A stretch of 64,000 bases of DNA from Profundicola chukchiensis (GTDB taxonomy: Bacteria; Bacteroidota; Bacteroidia; Flavobacteriales; Weeksellaceae): contig NZ_JANAIE010000007.1 of assembly GCF_029664245.1 (NCBI RefSeq), positions 94,409-158,408 of the forward strand. The letters are read 5' to 3'. Positions within the stretch are counted from its first letter, which is position 1. Every line of letters begins with the position of its first letter. A program made the translations under genes and the position numbers. The notes below the pieces were generated by a model, which was given only the letters and a program-made list of their open reading frames with translations, was not told where the DNA came from and searched no databases. Shown piece by piece: positions 1 to 9,066 of the stretch.

Positions 1-606
1 ATATCTGGCGTAATTAATCAATGAGAAAAATACATCTCCCATTTCTTTTTCCATTAAATCGGAGTCCTTTTCAGCTTCAAATTCAGAAATTTCTTCTTTT
101 ACTTTAGCTAAAACATCCTCTACATTATCAAATTCAAATCCAACGCCTTTGGCTTTCTCTTGCATTCTAAACGCTTTAACCATAGCTGGTAAACCTTTGG
201 GAACACCTTCTAGAACAGATTTCTTTCCTTCTTTCAGTTTTAGTTTTTCCCAATTACGTTTTACTTCATCTTCATCGGCCACTTCCACATCTGAATAGAT
301 ATGAGGATGACGATGAATCAATTTTTCGCAAACGGAATTTAAAACGTCAGCAATATCAAAAGCTTTCTTCTCAGAACCGATTTTACTATAGAAGACAAGA
401 TGTAAGAAAACGTCGCCTAATTCCTTTTTAACCTCTTCTAAATCTTCATCAAGAATAGCATCGCCCAATTCATAGACTTCTTCTATGGTAAGATGACGAA
501 GACTTTCCATGGTTTGTTTTCTATCCCACGGACATTGCTCACGCAATTCGTCCATAATCGTCAACAATCTATCAAATGCCTGTAATTGGGCTTCGCGTGA
601 ATTCAT
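1..606 (-). CDS. mazG: Nucleoside triphosphate pyrophosphohydrolase MazG (C-terminus cut by window edge)
   Basis: Reading the minus strand from the ATG at 604-606 gives an open frame that runs off the left edge, so the 3' end is missing (202 codons visible). The protein begins MNSREAQLQAFDRLL and carries the MazG signature: CPWDRKQT near residue 30, EEVYELGDAI, EVKKELGDVFLH, and a second MazG half with EEISEFEAE and EKEMGDVFFSL. MazG proteins hydrolyse (d)NTPs to monophosphates and pyrophosphate and act as house-cleaning enzymes. The next gene, DUF5606, lies directly upstream in the same direction with no gap, which suggests one operon with def. Confidence 0.93.
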   Translation of the reverse strand, partial: MNSREAQLQAFDRLLTIMDELREQCPWDRKQTMESLRHLTIEEVYELGDAILDEDLEEVKKELGDVFLHLVFYSKIGSEKKAFDIADVLNSVCEKLIHRHPHIYSDVEVADEDEVKRNWEKLKLKEGKKSVLEGVPKGLPAMVKAFRMQEKAKGVGFEFDNVEDVLAKVKEEISEFEAEKDSDLMEKEMGDVFFSLINYARY

Positions 607-1026
607 TTATTCCTCTTCTTCAGATGCAACTGTTTCTTCCTCAGTACTTTCTAACATATTATTTCTATGTAAGATGTTGTACCATTGGAAAAGTTTTTTC
701 AAATCTGATTTGTAAACTCTATCCTCGTCATAATCTGGAAGAACTTCAGACATATAAGCTCTCAACTCAGCTTCAGAAGACTTGTGATTAATTGCTTGAC
801 CACCGTTTTCTTTATCATAGATTTTTTGGAAAACTTCTACTAAAGGAACTTCCTCGTTTAAAGTATAAATAGCAATGTTATTCAATAAACTCACGTTCGC
901 AGAAGCTGGAACCGCAGTTTTCTTATTGTTATCTAGGTTTTCTGCAATAAAACCATTAGCTGCTTGGGTAACTAGGGTAAATAAGCCCGGTTTACCGGAA
1001 ATCGAAATTACTTTATCTATATTCAT
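607..1026 (-). CDS. DUF5606 domain protein
   Basis: 139 residues starting MNIDKVISISGKPGLF, followed by a conserved globular part and a very acidic tail (ESTEEETVASEEEE). The start and the GKPGLF motif match the DUF5606 family of Bacteroidota, which has no established function and usually sits between def and mazG, as here. Its stop directly abuts the mazG start, so the two are almost certainly co-transcribed and perhaps translationally coupled. No signal peptide or membrane segment is visible, so it is probably cytoplasmic. Confidence 0.85.
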   Translation of the reverse strand: MNIDKVISISGKPGLFTLVTQAANGFIAENLDNNKKTAVPASANVSLLNNIAIYTLNEEVPLVEVFQKIYDKENGGQAINHKSSEAELRAYMSEVLPDYDEDRVYKSDLKKLFQWYNILHRNNMLESTEEETVASEEEE

Positions 1027-1041
1027 ATTATTCTTTAATTC

Positions 1042-1614
1042 TTATTTTGGAAATCTCATTTTATAATCAACACTTACATCGCCGGTTGAAATATTTTTAA
1101 GTTTCTTTTTAATTAATCTCTTTTTAAAAACGCTTAAATAATCGGTAAATAGTATACCATCTATATGATCGTATTCATGCTGAATAACACGAGCTGGCAA
1201 TCCTGTAAAAGTAGTGGTATGCTTTTCAAAGTTTTCATCATAGTACTCCAAAGTCACGTTTTCTAATCTAGAAACATCTTCTCTAACACCAGGAATACTC
1301 AGGCATCCTTCGTTGAATTTCCAAGACTCACCTGTTTCTTCAACAACTTTGGCATTAATAAATACTTTTTTGAAATCTTTAAGCTCAGCAATTAATTCCT
1401 CGTCTTCTTCATCTTCCGCAAAAGGTGAAACATCAACAATAAAAAGTCGGATAGGTAAACCAATTTGAGGAGCTGCCAAACCAACACCGTGAGATGCATA
1501 CATGGTTTCGAACATATTTTCTAATAGAGTATCCAATTCAGGATAATCCTTATCTATGTCCTTGCACATGGCTCGTAAAACCGGGTCGCCATAAGCGCGA
1601 ACTGGTAATATCAT
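1042..1614 (-). CDS. def: Peptide deformylase
   Basis: 190 residues with all three peptide deformylase motifs: GVGLAAPQIG (residues 43-52), EGCLS (102-106, metal-ligand Cys104) and QHEYDH (145-150, metal ligands His146 and His150, catalytic Glu147). It removes the formyl group from the initiator methionine of new proteins. It is slightly longer than the E. coli enzyme because of an acidic insertion around residues 66-76. It is upstream of DUF5606 and mazG in the same direction with a 15-bp gap, so it probably heads that small operon. Confidence 0.97.
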   Translation of the reverse strand: MILPVRAYGDPVLRAMCKDIDKDYPELDTLLENMFETMYASHGVGLAAPQIGLPIRLFIVDVSPFAEDEEDEELIAELKDFKKVFINAKVVEETGESWKFNEGCLSIPGVREDVSRLENVTLEYYDENFEKHTTTFTGLPARVIQHEYDHIDGILFTDYLSVFKKRLIKKKLKNISTGDVSVDYKMRFPK

Positions 1615-1748
1615 AGGCTAAAAAATTTAGGGCTCAAAGTTAAACAATTTTTGATGAATAGAAATATTCTAACGGAATTAGAAGCAAATTGTTTTATGAT
1701 AGACTAGATTCTTAATTTAAAGCTCAAAATAAAATAATTAAAGCCAAT

Positions 1749-2162
1749 TTAGGAAGACCGATCCATGAATTGTTGAAGAATTAAGGTGGCACTTACACGG
1801 TCAATTAAACCTTTTTCGCGACGTTTTTTCTTTTTTGTACCTGCTGCGAAAATAGCTTCAGATGCTCGAATAGAGGTGTAGCTTTCGTCTTCTCTATGAA
1901 TCTCAATATTAGGATATTTCTTAGTGAATTTTTTAATAAACTTTTGAATATCTTCTTCAATTTCGCCAGGCACCCCATGGGCTCTCATAGGCAAACCAAC
2001 CACCACATCCTTAACGTCATTTTCTGCTAAGTACTTCTCTAAATATTTGTTTAATTCCTTGGTTGCAACTGTTTCTAAAGCTGACGCAATTATCTGCATA
2101 GGATCAGTTTCTGCTAATCCTGTTCGTACTTTACCGTAATCTATTGCAAGAATCTTTGACAT
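1749..2162 (-). CDS. ruvX: Putative pre-16S rRNA nuclease / Holliday junction resolvase-like protein YqgF
   Basis: 137 residues, the normal length for YqgF/RuvX. The RNase H-like core is recognisable: LAIDYGKVRTGLA at the N-terminus (first catalytic Asp), VVVGLPMRAHG in the middle, EDESYTS and a C-terminal RVSATLILQQFM helix (DRVSA holds the last Asp). The family matures the 5' end of 16S rRNA and was earlier proposed to be a Holliday junction resolvase. It lies upstream of def on the same strand with a 134-bp gap, so it may have its own transcript. Confidence 0.93.
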   Translation of the reverse strand: MSKILAIDYGKVRTGLAETDPMQIIASALETVATKELNKYLEKYLAENDVKDVVVGLPMRAHGVPGEIEEDIQKFIKKFTKKYPNIEIHREDESYTSIRASEAIFAAGTKKKKRREKGLIDRVSATLILQQFMDRSS

Positions 2163-2179
2163 ATTATTTTAAGTAAATA

Positions 2180-2245
2180 AGGGTTATGATTTACTTAAAA
2201 ATACATAACCCTAGGTTTATTCTGGGAGACTGAAAATGTCTCTCC
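2180..2245. promoter_or_regulatory. Two stem-loops between clpS and ruvX
   Basis: Two inverted repeats sit back to back: AGGGTTATG (2180-2188) with CATAACCCT (2204-2212), and GGGAGAC (2224-2230) with GTCTC (2238-2242). Neither has a strong T-run on either strand. They may weaken read-through from clpS into ruvX or shape the ruvX leader. Their function is inference. Confidence 0.4.
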
Positions 2246-2255
2246 TGATTTAATT

Positions 2256-2561
2256 TTATACAATCTCTGCGCTTAAGCCTCTATCCAATAATGCTTCGCA
2301 TTTTGGTTTTAAATCCTTAAGATCACCAGATTTAACATCGCATTTACCGTTATAGTGTACTATCATTGCACATTGTTCGGCTTGCATAGGGACATGATCA
2401 CAAATATCGATTAGGCATTTAATTACCCAATCAAATGTATTCACATCATCATTATGCAAAATAATCTGATGCTTAATTGTTTCTTCTTCTAAAACAAGTA
2501 CCTCTTCTTTTTCCTTGATTTTAGTCTGAAAATGAATTGATTCTTCCTTTAAATATTTCAT
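2256..2561 (-). CDS. clpS: ATP-dependent Clp protease adaptor ClpS
   Basis: 101 residues. The ClpS core is clear: a disordered charged N-terminal part (residues 1-25), then IILHNDDVNTFDWVIKCL, which carries the N-degron pocket motif HNDD, then CDHVPMQAEQCAMIVHYNGKC. The family hands N-end-rule substrates to ClpA/ClpC. No clpA is in view. It lies 33 bp downstream of prmA on the same strand. Confidence 0.94.
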   Translation of the reverse strand: MKYLKEESIHFQTKIKEKEEVLVLEEETIKHQIILHNDDVNTFDWVIKCLIDICDHVPMQAEQCAMIVHYNGKCDVKSGDLKDLKPKCEALLDRGLSAEIV

Positions 2562-2594
2562 AATTATAATCTTACTGACTACTTTAAAATCAAT

Positions 2595-3422
2595 TTAATA
2601 ATTAAATTTTAAAGCTATCCACTCATTTCTTATTCTTTTAGCCTCAAAAGTTAAGCCATATTTCTCGGTTTCTTTTCTGATATCATCTTCATCAAAATTA
2701 TATAAACCACTCAAAAACAGCGTTCCACCTTTCTTTAATTGATTTACATAAAATGGCATATCCTCAATTAAAACATTCTTGTTGATATTGGCTAAAATAA
2801 TATCATACTCTGTAGAAGATGGAATAGACTCAGCACCACCTTTCATCACTTGAATATCAACCTTATTACGCTCTGCATTTTCAATAGCGTTTTCGTACGA
2901 CCATTCATCGATATCAATGGCATCAACGGATTTGGCTCCTCTCATTTTAGCTAAAATCCCCAAAATCCCAGTTCCAGTTCCCATATCGAGAACCACTTTA
3001 TCATCAAATTCTGTATCTAGAATAAATTCTATTAATAAATGAGTTGTTTCGTGATGCCCTGTACCAAAAGACATTTTGGGTTGAATCACAATGTCATATT
3101 TAACGTTCGGTTTCTCTTCATGAAACTCGGCTCTAATATAGCATCGATCATCTACAGAAATCGGTTGAAAGTTTTTCTCCCATTCCTCATTCCAATTCAC
3201 CTGCTGAATGTTTTGCTTCTCGTAGGTGATTTGTGCACCTTCCATTTCTCCAATTTGTTCTTGGACAAATTCCTCGTCGTCGAAATCTCTTTTTATGTAG
3301 CCTTTTAGACCTGTGTCATTTTCTTCAAATGAATCAAATTCAATCTGGGAAAGTTTGGCTAATAATATCTCCGACCATGGAGTAGGAGGTGAAATAGTAA
3401 AATTATATTCTATGAAATCCAT
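2595..3422 (-). CDS. prmA: Ribosomal protein L11 methyltransferase
   Basis: 275 residues. The C-terminal half is a class I SAM-dependent methyltransferase: MSFGTGHHETT before motif I, VLDMGTGTGILGILA (motif I), VDAIDIDEWSYENA (acidic loop) and DIILANINKNVL (motif IV). GTGHHETT followed by NPPY-like LANINKNV is typical of PrmA, which trimethylates ribosomal protein L11. The N-terminal part (residues 1-100) is the substrate-recognition domain. Only 3 bp separate it from tpiA upstream, so tpiA-prmA-clpS form a probable operon. Confidence 0.95.
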   Translation of the reverse strand: MDFIEYNFTISPPTPWSEILLAKLSQIEFDSFEENDTGLKGYIKRDFDDEEFVQEQIGEMEGAQITYEKQNIQQVNWNEEWEKNFQPISVDDRCYIRAEFHEEKPNVKYDIVIQPKMSFGTGHHETTHLLIEFILDTEFDDKVVLDMGTGTGILGILAKMRGAKSVDAIDIDEWSYENAIENAERNKVDIQVMKGGAESIPSSTEYDIILANINKNVLIEDMPFYVNQLKKGGTLFLSGLYNFDEDDIRKETEKYGLTFEAKRIRNEWIALKFNY

Positions 3423-3425
3423 TGA

Positions 3426-4190
3426 TTAATTTCTTTCTGCTGCGTGTATAATTGAAGTAAAGTCATCTAATTTAAGAGAAGCTCCACCGATTAATCCACC
3501 ATCAATATCAGGTTGTGAGAATAAATCATCTGCATTACCAGAGTTTACACTACCACCATATAAAATTCTAACCTCGTTGGCTACGTCGGCTCCAAATAAT
3601 GGCTCTAAAACTTCGTTTCTAATAAAGGCGTGCATCTCTTGAGCTTGACTTGGAGAAGCAGTTTGACCAGTTCCAATGGCCCATACTGGTTCATAAGCAA
3701 TAATCTGGCGAACCATATCTTCAGGAGAAATATTTTTTAAAGCAACATCTAGTTGTTCTTTAACCACATTGTTTTGGTTTCCACTTTCTCTTTCTTCTCC
3801 GGTTTCTCCACAACAAACAATTGTTTTAATTCCTTTTTTGATAGCCATGGCAACTTTTTCACCAATTTGCTCATTAGTTTCGTGGAAATATTTACGTCTT
3901 TCTGAGTGACCAACAATGGTGTAGTGAACTCCAATGGAATTTAAAATACTTCCTGAGATTTCTCCGGTATATGCACCGTTTTCGAATTCAGAAATATTTT
4001 GAGCACCTACCGATGCATGTCCAATAAAAATATCATTAGCTCTATCTAAAAATGGGAAAGGAGGACAAACAATTACTTTAGACTCTGGTTTGTGTCTATT
4101 TACAAAGTTATTGATTCCAAGTAGAAGCGATTTAGCCTCATCCCAAGATAAGTTCATTTTCCAGTTACCTGCTACAATTTTTCTTCTCAT
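3426..4190 (-). CDS. tpiA: Triosephosphate isomerase
   Basis: 254 residues, full length. Visible active-site features are GNWKMN with Lys11, VGHSERR with catalytic His95, AYEPVWAIGTG with the catalytic Glu, and the phosphate-gripping ILYGGSV and GLIGGASL loops. It interconverts dihydroxyacetone phosphate and glyceraldehyde 3-phosphate in glycolysis and gluconeogenesis, in the cytoplasm. Confidence 0.98.
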   Translation of the reverse strand: MRRKIVAGNWKMNLSWDEAKSLLLGINNFVNRHKPESKVIVCPPFPFLDRANDIFIGHASVGAQNISEFENGAYTGEISGSILNSIGVHYTIVGHSERRKYFHETNEQIGEKVAMAIKKGIKTIVCCGETGEERESGNQNNVVKEQLDVALKNISPEDMVRQIIAYEPVWAIGTGQTASPSQAQEMHAFIRNEVLEPLFGADVANEVRILYGGSVNSGNADDLFSQPDIDGGLIGGASLKLDDFTSIIHAAERN

Positions 4191-4278
4191 AATATTAGAA
4201 TTTGAAATAAAGTTAAGAAAATAAAGCCAATATCAACCAATGTTATTTAAGCTAATAGGGCAGAATTTAATATTTTAA

Positions 4279-4545
4279 TTAGAGATTTAAACCGCTCTCA
4301 TCATCTATCTTATTGATAGGCTCATTTTTAAAACTAGCTTCTGTTTTAGACTCAAACTTTGGTTCAATGATTTTCTTACGTTTTTTCTGTGCATAACCTA
4401 AGAAACCACCAATTAATAAACCTATTCCAGCGCCTAACATAGCTGCAATATAGAATTCTTTATAAGTATAATCCGGCTCTTGAATGATGTATAAAAACAA
4501 ACCAATCGCTGTAAGGAGTAAACCAATGATAGATGAATAAGTCAT
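4279..4545 (-). CDS. Small two-helix membrane protein
   Basis: 88 residues. Two hydrophobic helices (about residues 4-22 and 32-51) are joined by a short loop, then comes a basic stretch KKRKK and a polar tail. The second helix is glycine-rich (AAMLGAGIGLLIGGFLG). I do not recognise a family. Orientation and position between rlmB and tpiA suggest it belongs to the same transcript as tpiA. Confidence 0.7.
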   Translation of the reverse strand: MTYSSIIGLLLTAIGLFLYIIQEPDYTYKEFYIAAMLGAGIGLLIGGFLGYAQKKRKKIIEPKFESKTEASFKNEPINKIDDESGLNL

Positions 4546-4590
4546 AATTTTTATGTTTTAATTAAAAGATGAATTTAAGTTTCATGCTAA

Positions 4591-5319
4591 TTAGAGTCTT
4601 TGTCTAATTACCTCATATAGAAATGCACCACAAGCCACAGATACGTTCAGCGATCCGATTTCACCATACATAGGTAACTTAGCTAAATTATCAGAAATCC
4701 TGATTAACTCATTTGAAACTCCGTCATCTTCACTACCCATTACAATGGCTGTCGGTAAACTAAAGTCCATGTCGTAAATGGTGTCGCTTGTTTTCTCAGA
4801 TGCACAAGTGATAGAAATTCCCGAAAGTTGTAAAAATTTAATCGTTTCCTTCAATGATTTTACTTTACACACAGGAATTTGATAAAGTGCTCCCGCCGAA
4901 GTTTTTATAGCGTCTTCGTTAACAGAAGCAGAACCTTTCTCTGGAATAATGATAACATCTACACCCGTACACTCTGCGGTTCTAGCGATAGCTCCAAAAT
5001 TACGAACATCGCTTACGCGGTCTAAAATTAAAATTAAAGGATTTTTACCTGCTTCGTAAATGCTTGGTAATACATTTTCAATTTTATAAAAATCAATTGG
5101 CGAAATAAAAGCAAATACACCTTGGTGATTTTTACCTGTTAATCGATTAAGTTTTTGTATTGGAACCTGTTGCATCGGAATTCCGTATTCCGTGGCTTTA
5201 TCTAATAATTCATGGTATAGGTCGCCTTGCAATCCTTTCTGAATCATTAATTTATCTATGGTTTTTCCAGCTTCTATAGCTTCTAAAACAGGTCTAAGAC
5301 CGAAAATTCTATCCTTCAT
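4591..5319 (-). CDS. rlmB: 23S rRNA (guanosine-2'-O-)-methyltransferase RlmB
   Basis: 242 residues with the SpoU/TrmH (SPOUT) layout. An N-terminal L30e-like substrate-binding domain (FGLRPVLEAIEAGKTIDKL) is followed by the knotted methyltransferase domain with DRVSDVRNFGAIARTAE (motif 1), VMGSEDDGVS (motif 2) and IGSLNVSVACG (motif 3). RlmB methylates G2251 of E. coli 23S rRNA. Paralogues of this family modify other sites, so the exact target is inferred. Confidence 0.9.
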   Translation of the reverse strand: MKDRIFGLRPVLEAIEAGKTIDKLMIQKGLQGDLYHELLDKATEYGIPMQQVPIQKLNRLTGKNHQGVFAFISPIDFYKIENVLPSIYEAGKNPLILILDRVSDVRNFGAIARTAECTGVDVIIIPEKGSASVNEDAIKTSAGALYQIPVCKVKSLKETIKFLQLSGISITCASEKTSDTIYDMDFSLPTAIVMGSEDDGVSNELIRISDNLAKLPMYGEIGSLNVSVACGAFLYEVIRQRL

Positions 5320-5328
5320 GCGGTAAAA

Positions 5329-6165
5329 TTACAATATTTGTACGGATTGATAGGAATCAAAAATTTTAATACACTCTTTAGCCTCCTTAACATCGTGAAC
5401 ACGCAAAATTTTAGCGCCATGTTGCAAAGCCAACATATTGACAGCGGTAGTTCCATTGAGCGCATCTTTTGGGTTTACGCCTAAGGTCTTGCAAATCATT
5501 GATTTTCTAGAGACTCCTGCCAAGATAGGGTAGTCATTAAAGCCTAATAATTCTTGATTTCTTAGTAATTCAAAGTTATGTTCTAAAGATTTTCCAAATC
5601 CATATCCAGGATCTAAAATGATATCATTTATATGCAGCTCTTTTAATGTTTTAATTTTCTCAGCAAAAAATAAATTAATCTCTGTTATGATGTTATCATA
5701 GTGCGGCTCGGCTTGCATATCTTTTGGCATTCCTTGCATGTGCATCAGGATATAGGGAACCTTTAGTTCAGCGACTGTTTTAAACAACTCATCATCAATT
5801 CTTCCAGCTGAAATATCATTGATGATAGCAGCTCCCATTTCCACACCATGTTGAGCAACTTTGCTGTAAAATGTATCCAATGAAACAATGAGCTCTGGAA
5901 AATTTTTAAGAATTAAATCTAAAAAAGGTTCAACCCTCTGTAATTCTTCGTCAGCGGAAATAACTTCTGATCCTGGTTTCGTGGTTTGTCCGCCAATATC
6001 CAAGATATCCAAACCATCCTCAAGCATTTGCTCAACCGTTTTCAGAATATTGTCTTGGTTTTGGTGTTTACCACCATCAAAGAAAGAGTCGGGGGTAAGA
6101 TTAAGAATACCCATCACTTTTGGAGAGCTTAAATCGAGTAATTTACCTTTACAGTTGATAGTCAT
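5329..6165 (-). CDS. folP: Dihydropteroate synthase
   Basis: 278 residues. Signatures are GILNLTPDSFFDGG near residue 20, DIGGQTTKPGS (the pterin/pABA loop, usually DIGGxSTRPG), NDISAG, ILDPGYGFGK and GVSRKSM. It condenses 6-hydroxymethyl-dihydropterin pyrophosphate with p-aminobenzoate in folate synthesis and is the sulfonamide target. It lies 9 bp upstream of rlmB and is transcribed divergently from the DUF1599 gene. Confidence 0.97.
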   Translation of the reverse strand: MTINCKGKLLDLSSPKVMGILNLTPDSFFDGGKHQNQDNILKTVEQMLEDGLDILDIGGQTTKPGSEVISADEELQRVEPFLDLILKNFPELIVSLDTFYSKVAQHGVEMGAAIINDISAGRIDDELFKTVAELKVPYILMHMQGMPKDMQAEPHYDNIITEINLFFAEKIKTLKELHINDIILDPGYGFGKSLEHNFELLRNQELLGFNDYPILAGVSRKSMICKTLGVNPKDALNGTTAVNMLALQHGAKILRVHDVKEAKECIKIFDSYQSVQIL

Positions 6166-6244
6166 GCGTGGAATCTTGTTTGTTTTATTATTTTTGTAGA
6201 TTAATCACTAAAATCGTTACCAAAAACGAGTGCATTGCGAAAAT

Positions 6245-6796
6245 ATGGAAAAAACATTACACCAATATGACGAAGTAATAAAAGAATGTCGAGAGTTGTT
6301 TGCAAATAAATTGCAAGATTATGGAACAGCTTGGAGGATTCTTAGATTATCGTCTGTAACGGATCAAATTTATATTAAGGCCAACCGAATTAGAAGTATT
6401 CAGGAGAATGAAGTTAAGAAAGTTGACGAAGGTGAAAAAAGTGAATTCATTGGTATTCTTAATTACTCTATTATTGCATTGATTCAATTAGAGTTAGGTG
6501 TTGTTGATTCTCCAGATTTAGAAAATGAGAAAGCCTTAGAATTATATGATGTTCAGGCTAAGGAGGCTAGGGATTTAATGGAAAGAAAGAATCACGATTA
6601 TGGTGAGGCTTGGCGTGATATGCGAGTTTCGTCTATTACAGATTTAATTTTACAAAAGATTTTAAGAATAAAGCAAATTGAGGACAACCAAGGAAAGACT
6701 TTGGTTTCAGAAGGTTTAAAGGCAAATTATTTAGATATGTTGAATTATGCTGTCTTTTCTTTAATTCATATTGCAGAACAAGATTCAAATCAATAA
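6245..6796 (+). CDS. DUF1599 protein with two tandem copies of its domain
   Basis: The ATG at 6245 is preferred (MEKTLHQYDEVIKECR, 183 residues). A GTG at 6230 would add five residues but looks less natural. The protein is an internal duplication: CRELFANKLQDYGTAWRILR (first copy) matches ARDLMERKNHDYGEAWRDMR (second copy), each followed by SSxTD and a helix with RIRSIQ or RIKQIE. This is the DUF1599 family of Bacteroidota, whose function is unknown. It stands divergent to folP and 2 bp ahead of a DoxX-like gene, in one operon with it. Confidence 0.85.
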   Translation: MEKTLHQYDEVIKECRELFANKLQDYGTAWRILRLSSVTDQIYIKANRIRSIQENEVKKVDEGEKSEFIGILNYSIIALIQLELGVVDSPDLENEKALELYDVQAKEARDLMERKNHDYGEAWRDMRVSSITDLILQKILRIKQIEDNQGKTLVSEGLKANYLDMLNYAVFSLIHIAEQDSNQ

Positions 6797-6798
6797 TT

Positions 6799-7920
6799 AT
6801 GAAGTATTTAATTTTACTTTTACGTTGGGTAGTAGGTGTGCTATTCATTTTTTCTGGCTTAGTTAAAACCATTGATCCTATTGGGTTCTCTATTAAATTA
6901 GAAGAGTATTTTTCTGCTTCTGTTTTTAATATGCCTTTTTTAGAAGCATATGCTTTACCCATTGCAACATTCTTCGTGATATTTGAAATTGTTTTAGGAG
7001 TTCTTTTAATCTTGGGAATTTATAGAAAATTCACTTTATGGAGCTTACTAGGTTTGATCATATTCTTCACCTTTTTAACTTTCTATTCGGCGTACTTTAA
7101 TAAAGTAACTGACTGTGGATGTTTTGGAGATGCAATTTCGTTAGAGCCTTGGGAATCATTTACTAAGGATGTGATACTTCTAGTTTTAATTTTAATACTT
7201 TGGGCAGGTAGAAAACACATAAAACCAATGTTGGCTAAGCCTCTTGGAAAATATGTTACGGCAGCTGCTTTGATTGCCTCTATATTTATTGCCTACCAAG
7301 GAATCTTCCATTTACCTATTAAAGATTTTAGAGCCTATGCGGTTGGAAATAATATTACCGAAGGAATGAAATCAGCGGAAGAATTAGGCTTAGAAACCAC
7401 TCAAATTCAAATGATTTATCATCTTAGAAACAAATTGAATAAACAAAAGGTAAGATTAACCGAGGAGGAATATTTAGGAAATAAAAATTATTGGTCGGGT
7501 GGTACACCTTGGGAAATAGAAAAGACAGAAGATAGAATTGTAAAAAAAGGTTATGAACCACCTATCTCTGATTTTATGATTGATTGCGGTGATGAGGGAG
7601 ATAAAACCGAACATTATCTTGAAGTGGATAAATTAATGTTTGTAGTAACTTCAATTCCGGCAAAAGCATCTGAAAAAGGAACAGATAGAATCAATGCATT
7701 GGTTGATAATTTAAAAGGTAGCGATATAGATGTTTTAAGTTTATCACCTTATGCTATTGAAACTAATGGTGTTCCAAACTGTTTTATGGACCCAGTGACA
7801 TTGAAAACCATGATTCGTGCAAATCCTGGAATTTTATTACTTAAAAAGGGAACTGTGGTTGGAAAATATAACTGGAATGATATTCCAAATGCTGCAGAAG
7901 TTCAAAAAATATTGAATTGA
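6799..7920 (+). CDS. BT_3928-type DoxX/MauE-like membrane protein
   Basis: 373 residues. The first 160 residues form a four-helix DoxX/MauE-type membrane domain, beginning with LRWVVGVLFIFSGLVK, and with the cysteine motif TDCGCFGD just before the fourth helix. A fifth hydrophobic helix near residue 155 leads into a soluble C-terminal domain. CGCFGD is typical of the MauE/DoxX group linked to redox chemistry in the envelope. The exact role is unknown. It sits between DUF1599 and an ABC permease, overlapping the latter by 4 bp. Confidence 0.82.
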   Translation: MKYLILLLRWVVGVLFIFSGLVKTIDPIGFSIKLEEYFSASVFNMPFLEAYALPIATFFVIFEIVLGVLLILGIYRKFTLWSLLGLIIFFTFLTFYSAYFNKVTDCGCFGDAISLEPWESFTKDVILLVLILILWAGRKHIKPMLAKPLGKYVTAAALIASIFIAYQGIFHLPIKDFRAYAVGNNITEGMKSAEELGLETTQIQMIYHLRNKLNKQKVRLTEEEYLGNKNYWSGGTPWEIEKTEDRIVKKGYEPPISDFMIDCGDEGDKTEHYLEVDKLMFVVTSIPAKASEKGTDRINALVDNLKGSDIDVLSLSPYAIETNGVPNCFMDPVTLKTMIRANPGILLLKKGTVVGKYNWNDIPNAAEVQKILN

Positions 7921-8993
7921 TAAATTATATTCTAGGTAGAATCGGTTATGGCTTTCTCACTCTTCTTGGGGTGATTACGGTAATTTTCATTTTGTTTAAT
8001 GTCATGCAAGGAGATCCTGCAAGAATGATGTTAGACCAAAATGAAGATCCAGCACAACTAGCTGCTATTCGTAAGTATTTAGGTTTAGATCAACCTATCA
8101 TGACGCAGTATTTCTACTATTTAAATGATTTATCACCTATATCATTACATTCTCAGAATTCGGAGGATTACACTTATTTTAGTGAGAATAAGCACACCGG
8201 AAATAAGCTTTTTTCGGTAGGTGGATATGATTTAGCCTTAAAAGCACCTTATTTAAGAGAGTCATTTCAACAACAAGGGAAACCCGTATTACAAATCATA
8301 AAAGAAACCTTGCCTAATACCATGTTATTAGCGTTTTTTGCTATTATCATAGCCTTTGTATTAGGGATTGTACTGGGAATTGTTTCAGCTTTAAATAAAG
8401 GAGGTTGGATTGATAAATTCCTATTGGTGATAACTTCTATTGGAATGAGTTTGCCATCATTTTTCTCTGCGATTTTAATGGCTTGGTTTTTTGCCTATGT
8501 CTTAGCAGATTGGACGCATCTGAATATGACCGGAAGTTTATACGAAGTAGATGACTATGGAATCGGAAAGCATTTAACGCTTAAAAATTTAATTTTACCT
8601 TCATTAACTCTAGGTATTCGTCCATTGGCTGTTATCACACAATTGACAAGAAATTCCTTGTTAGAGATAATGAGCAAAGATTACATTAGAACTGCTTTTG
8701 CTAAAGGATTGAGTAAACGCCAGGTGATTCAGAGACATGCTCTTAAAAACGCTTTAAACCCAGTAATTACAGCAGCATCAGGTTGGTTTGCTGGTATGTT
8801 AGCAGGAGCTGTATTTGTAGAGTTCATATTCGGCTGGAATGGTTTAGGGAAAGAAATCGTAAATGCTTTAAACACCTTAGATCAGCCGGTAATTATGGGC
8901 GCTGTATTGGTGATTGCCATTTCATTTATTATTATCAATATTTTGGTGGATATAATATATGGCTTTTTAGACCCGAGAGTAAGAAAATATTAG
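7917..8993 (+). CDS. Peptide-type ABC transporter permease (DppB/OppB family)
   Basis: 358 residues, start TTG inside a TTGA overlap with the stop of the preceding gene. The hallmark features are an N-terminal helix (RIGYGFLTLLGVITVIFILF), the GDPA motif, and the BPD_transp_1 domain with the EAA-loop equivalent RTAFAKGLSKRQVIQRHALKN. It would form half of a peptide/nickel importer channel. No partner permease, ATPase or binding protein is encoded nearby, which is common for this gene in Bacteroidota but leaves the substrate open. A terminator follows. Confidence 0.9.
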   Translation: MINYILGRIGYGFLTLLGVITVIFILFNVMQGDPARMMLDQNEDPAQLAAIRKYLGLDQPIMTQYFYYLNDLSPISLHSQNSEDYTYFSENKHTGNKLFSVGGYDLALKAPYLRESFQQQGKPVLQIIKETLPNTMLLAFFAIIIAFVLGIVLGIVSALNKGGWIDKFLLVITSIGMSLPSFFSAILMAWFFAYVLADWTHLNMTGSLYEVDDYGIGKHLTLKNLILPSLTLGIRPLAVITQLTRNSLLEIMSKDYIRTAFAKGLSKRQVIQRHALKNALNPVITAASGWFAGMLAGAVFVEFIFGWNGLGKEIVNALNTLDQPVIMGAVLVIAISFIIINILVDIIYGFLDPRVRKY

Positions 8994-9009
8994 AGAATAT
9001 TAGAAATAG

Positions 9010-9038
9010 AAAAAGCCGCAAAATTTGCGGCTTTTTTT
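9010..9038 (+). terminator. Intrinsic terminator after the ABC permease
   Basis: A perfect stem AAAGCCGCAAA/TTTGCGGCTTT is followed by a T-run. It ends the DUF1599-DoxX-permease operon. The A-run on its left side means it could also end transcripts coming from the ppa side. Confidence 0.9.
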
Positions 9039-9066
9039 ATATCGGTTGATATTCTAAAATATCATT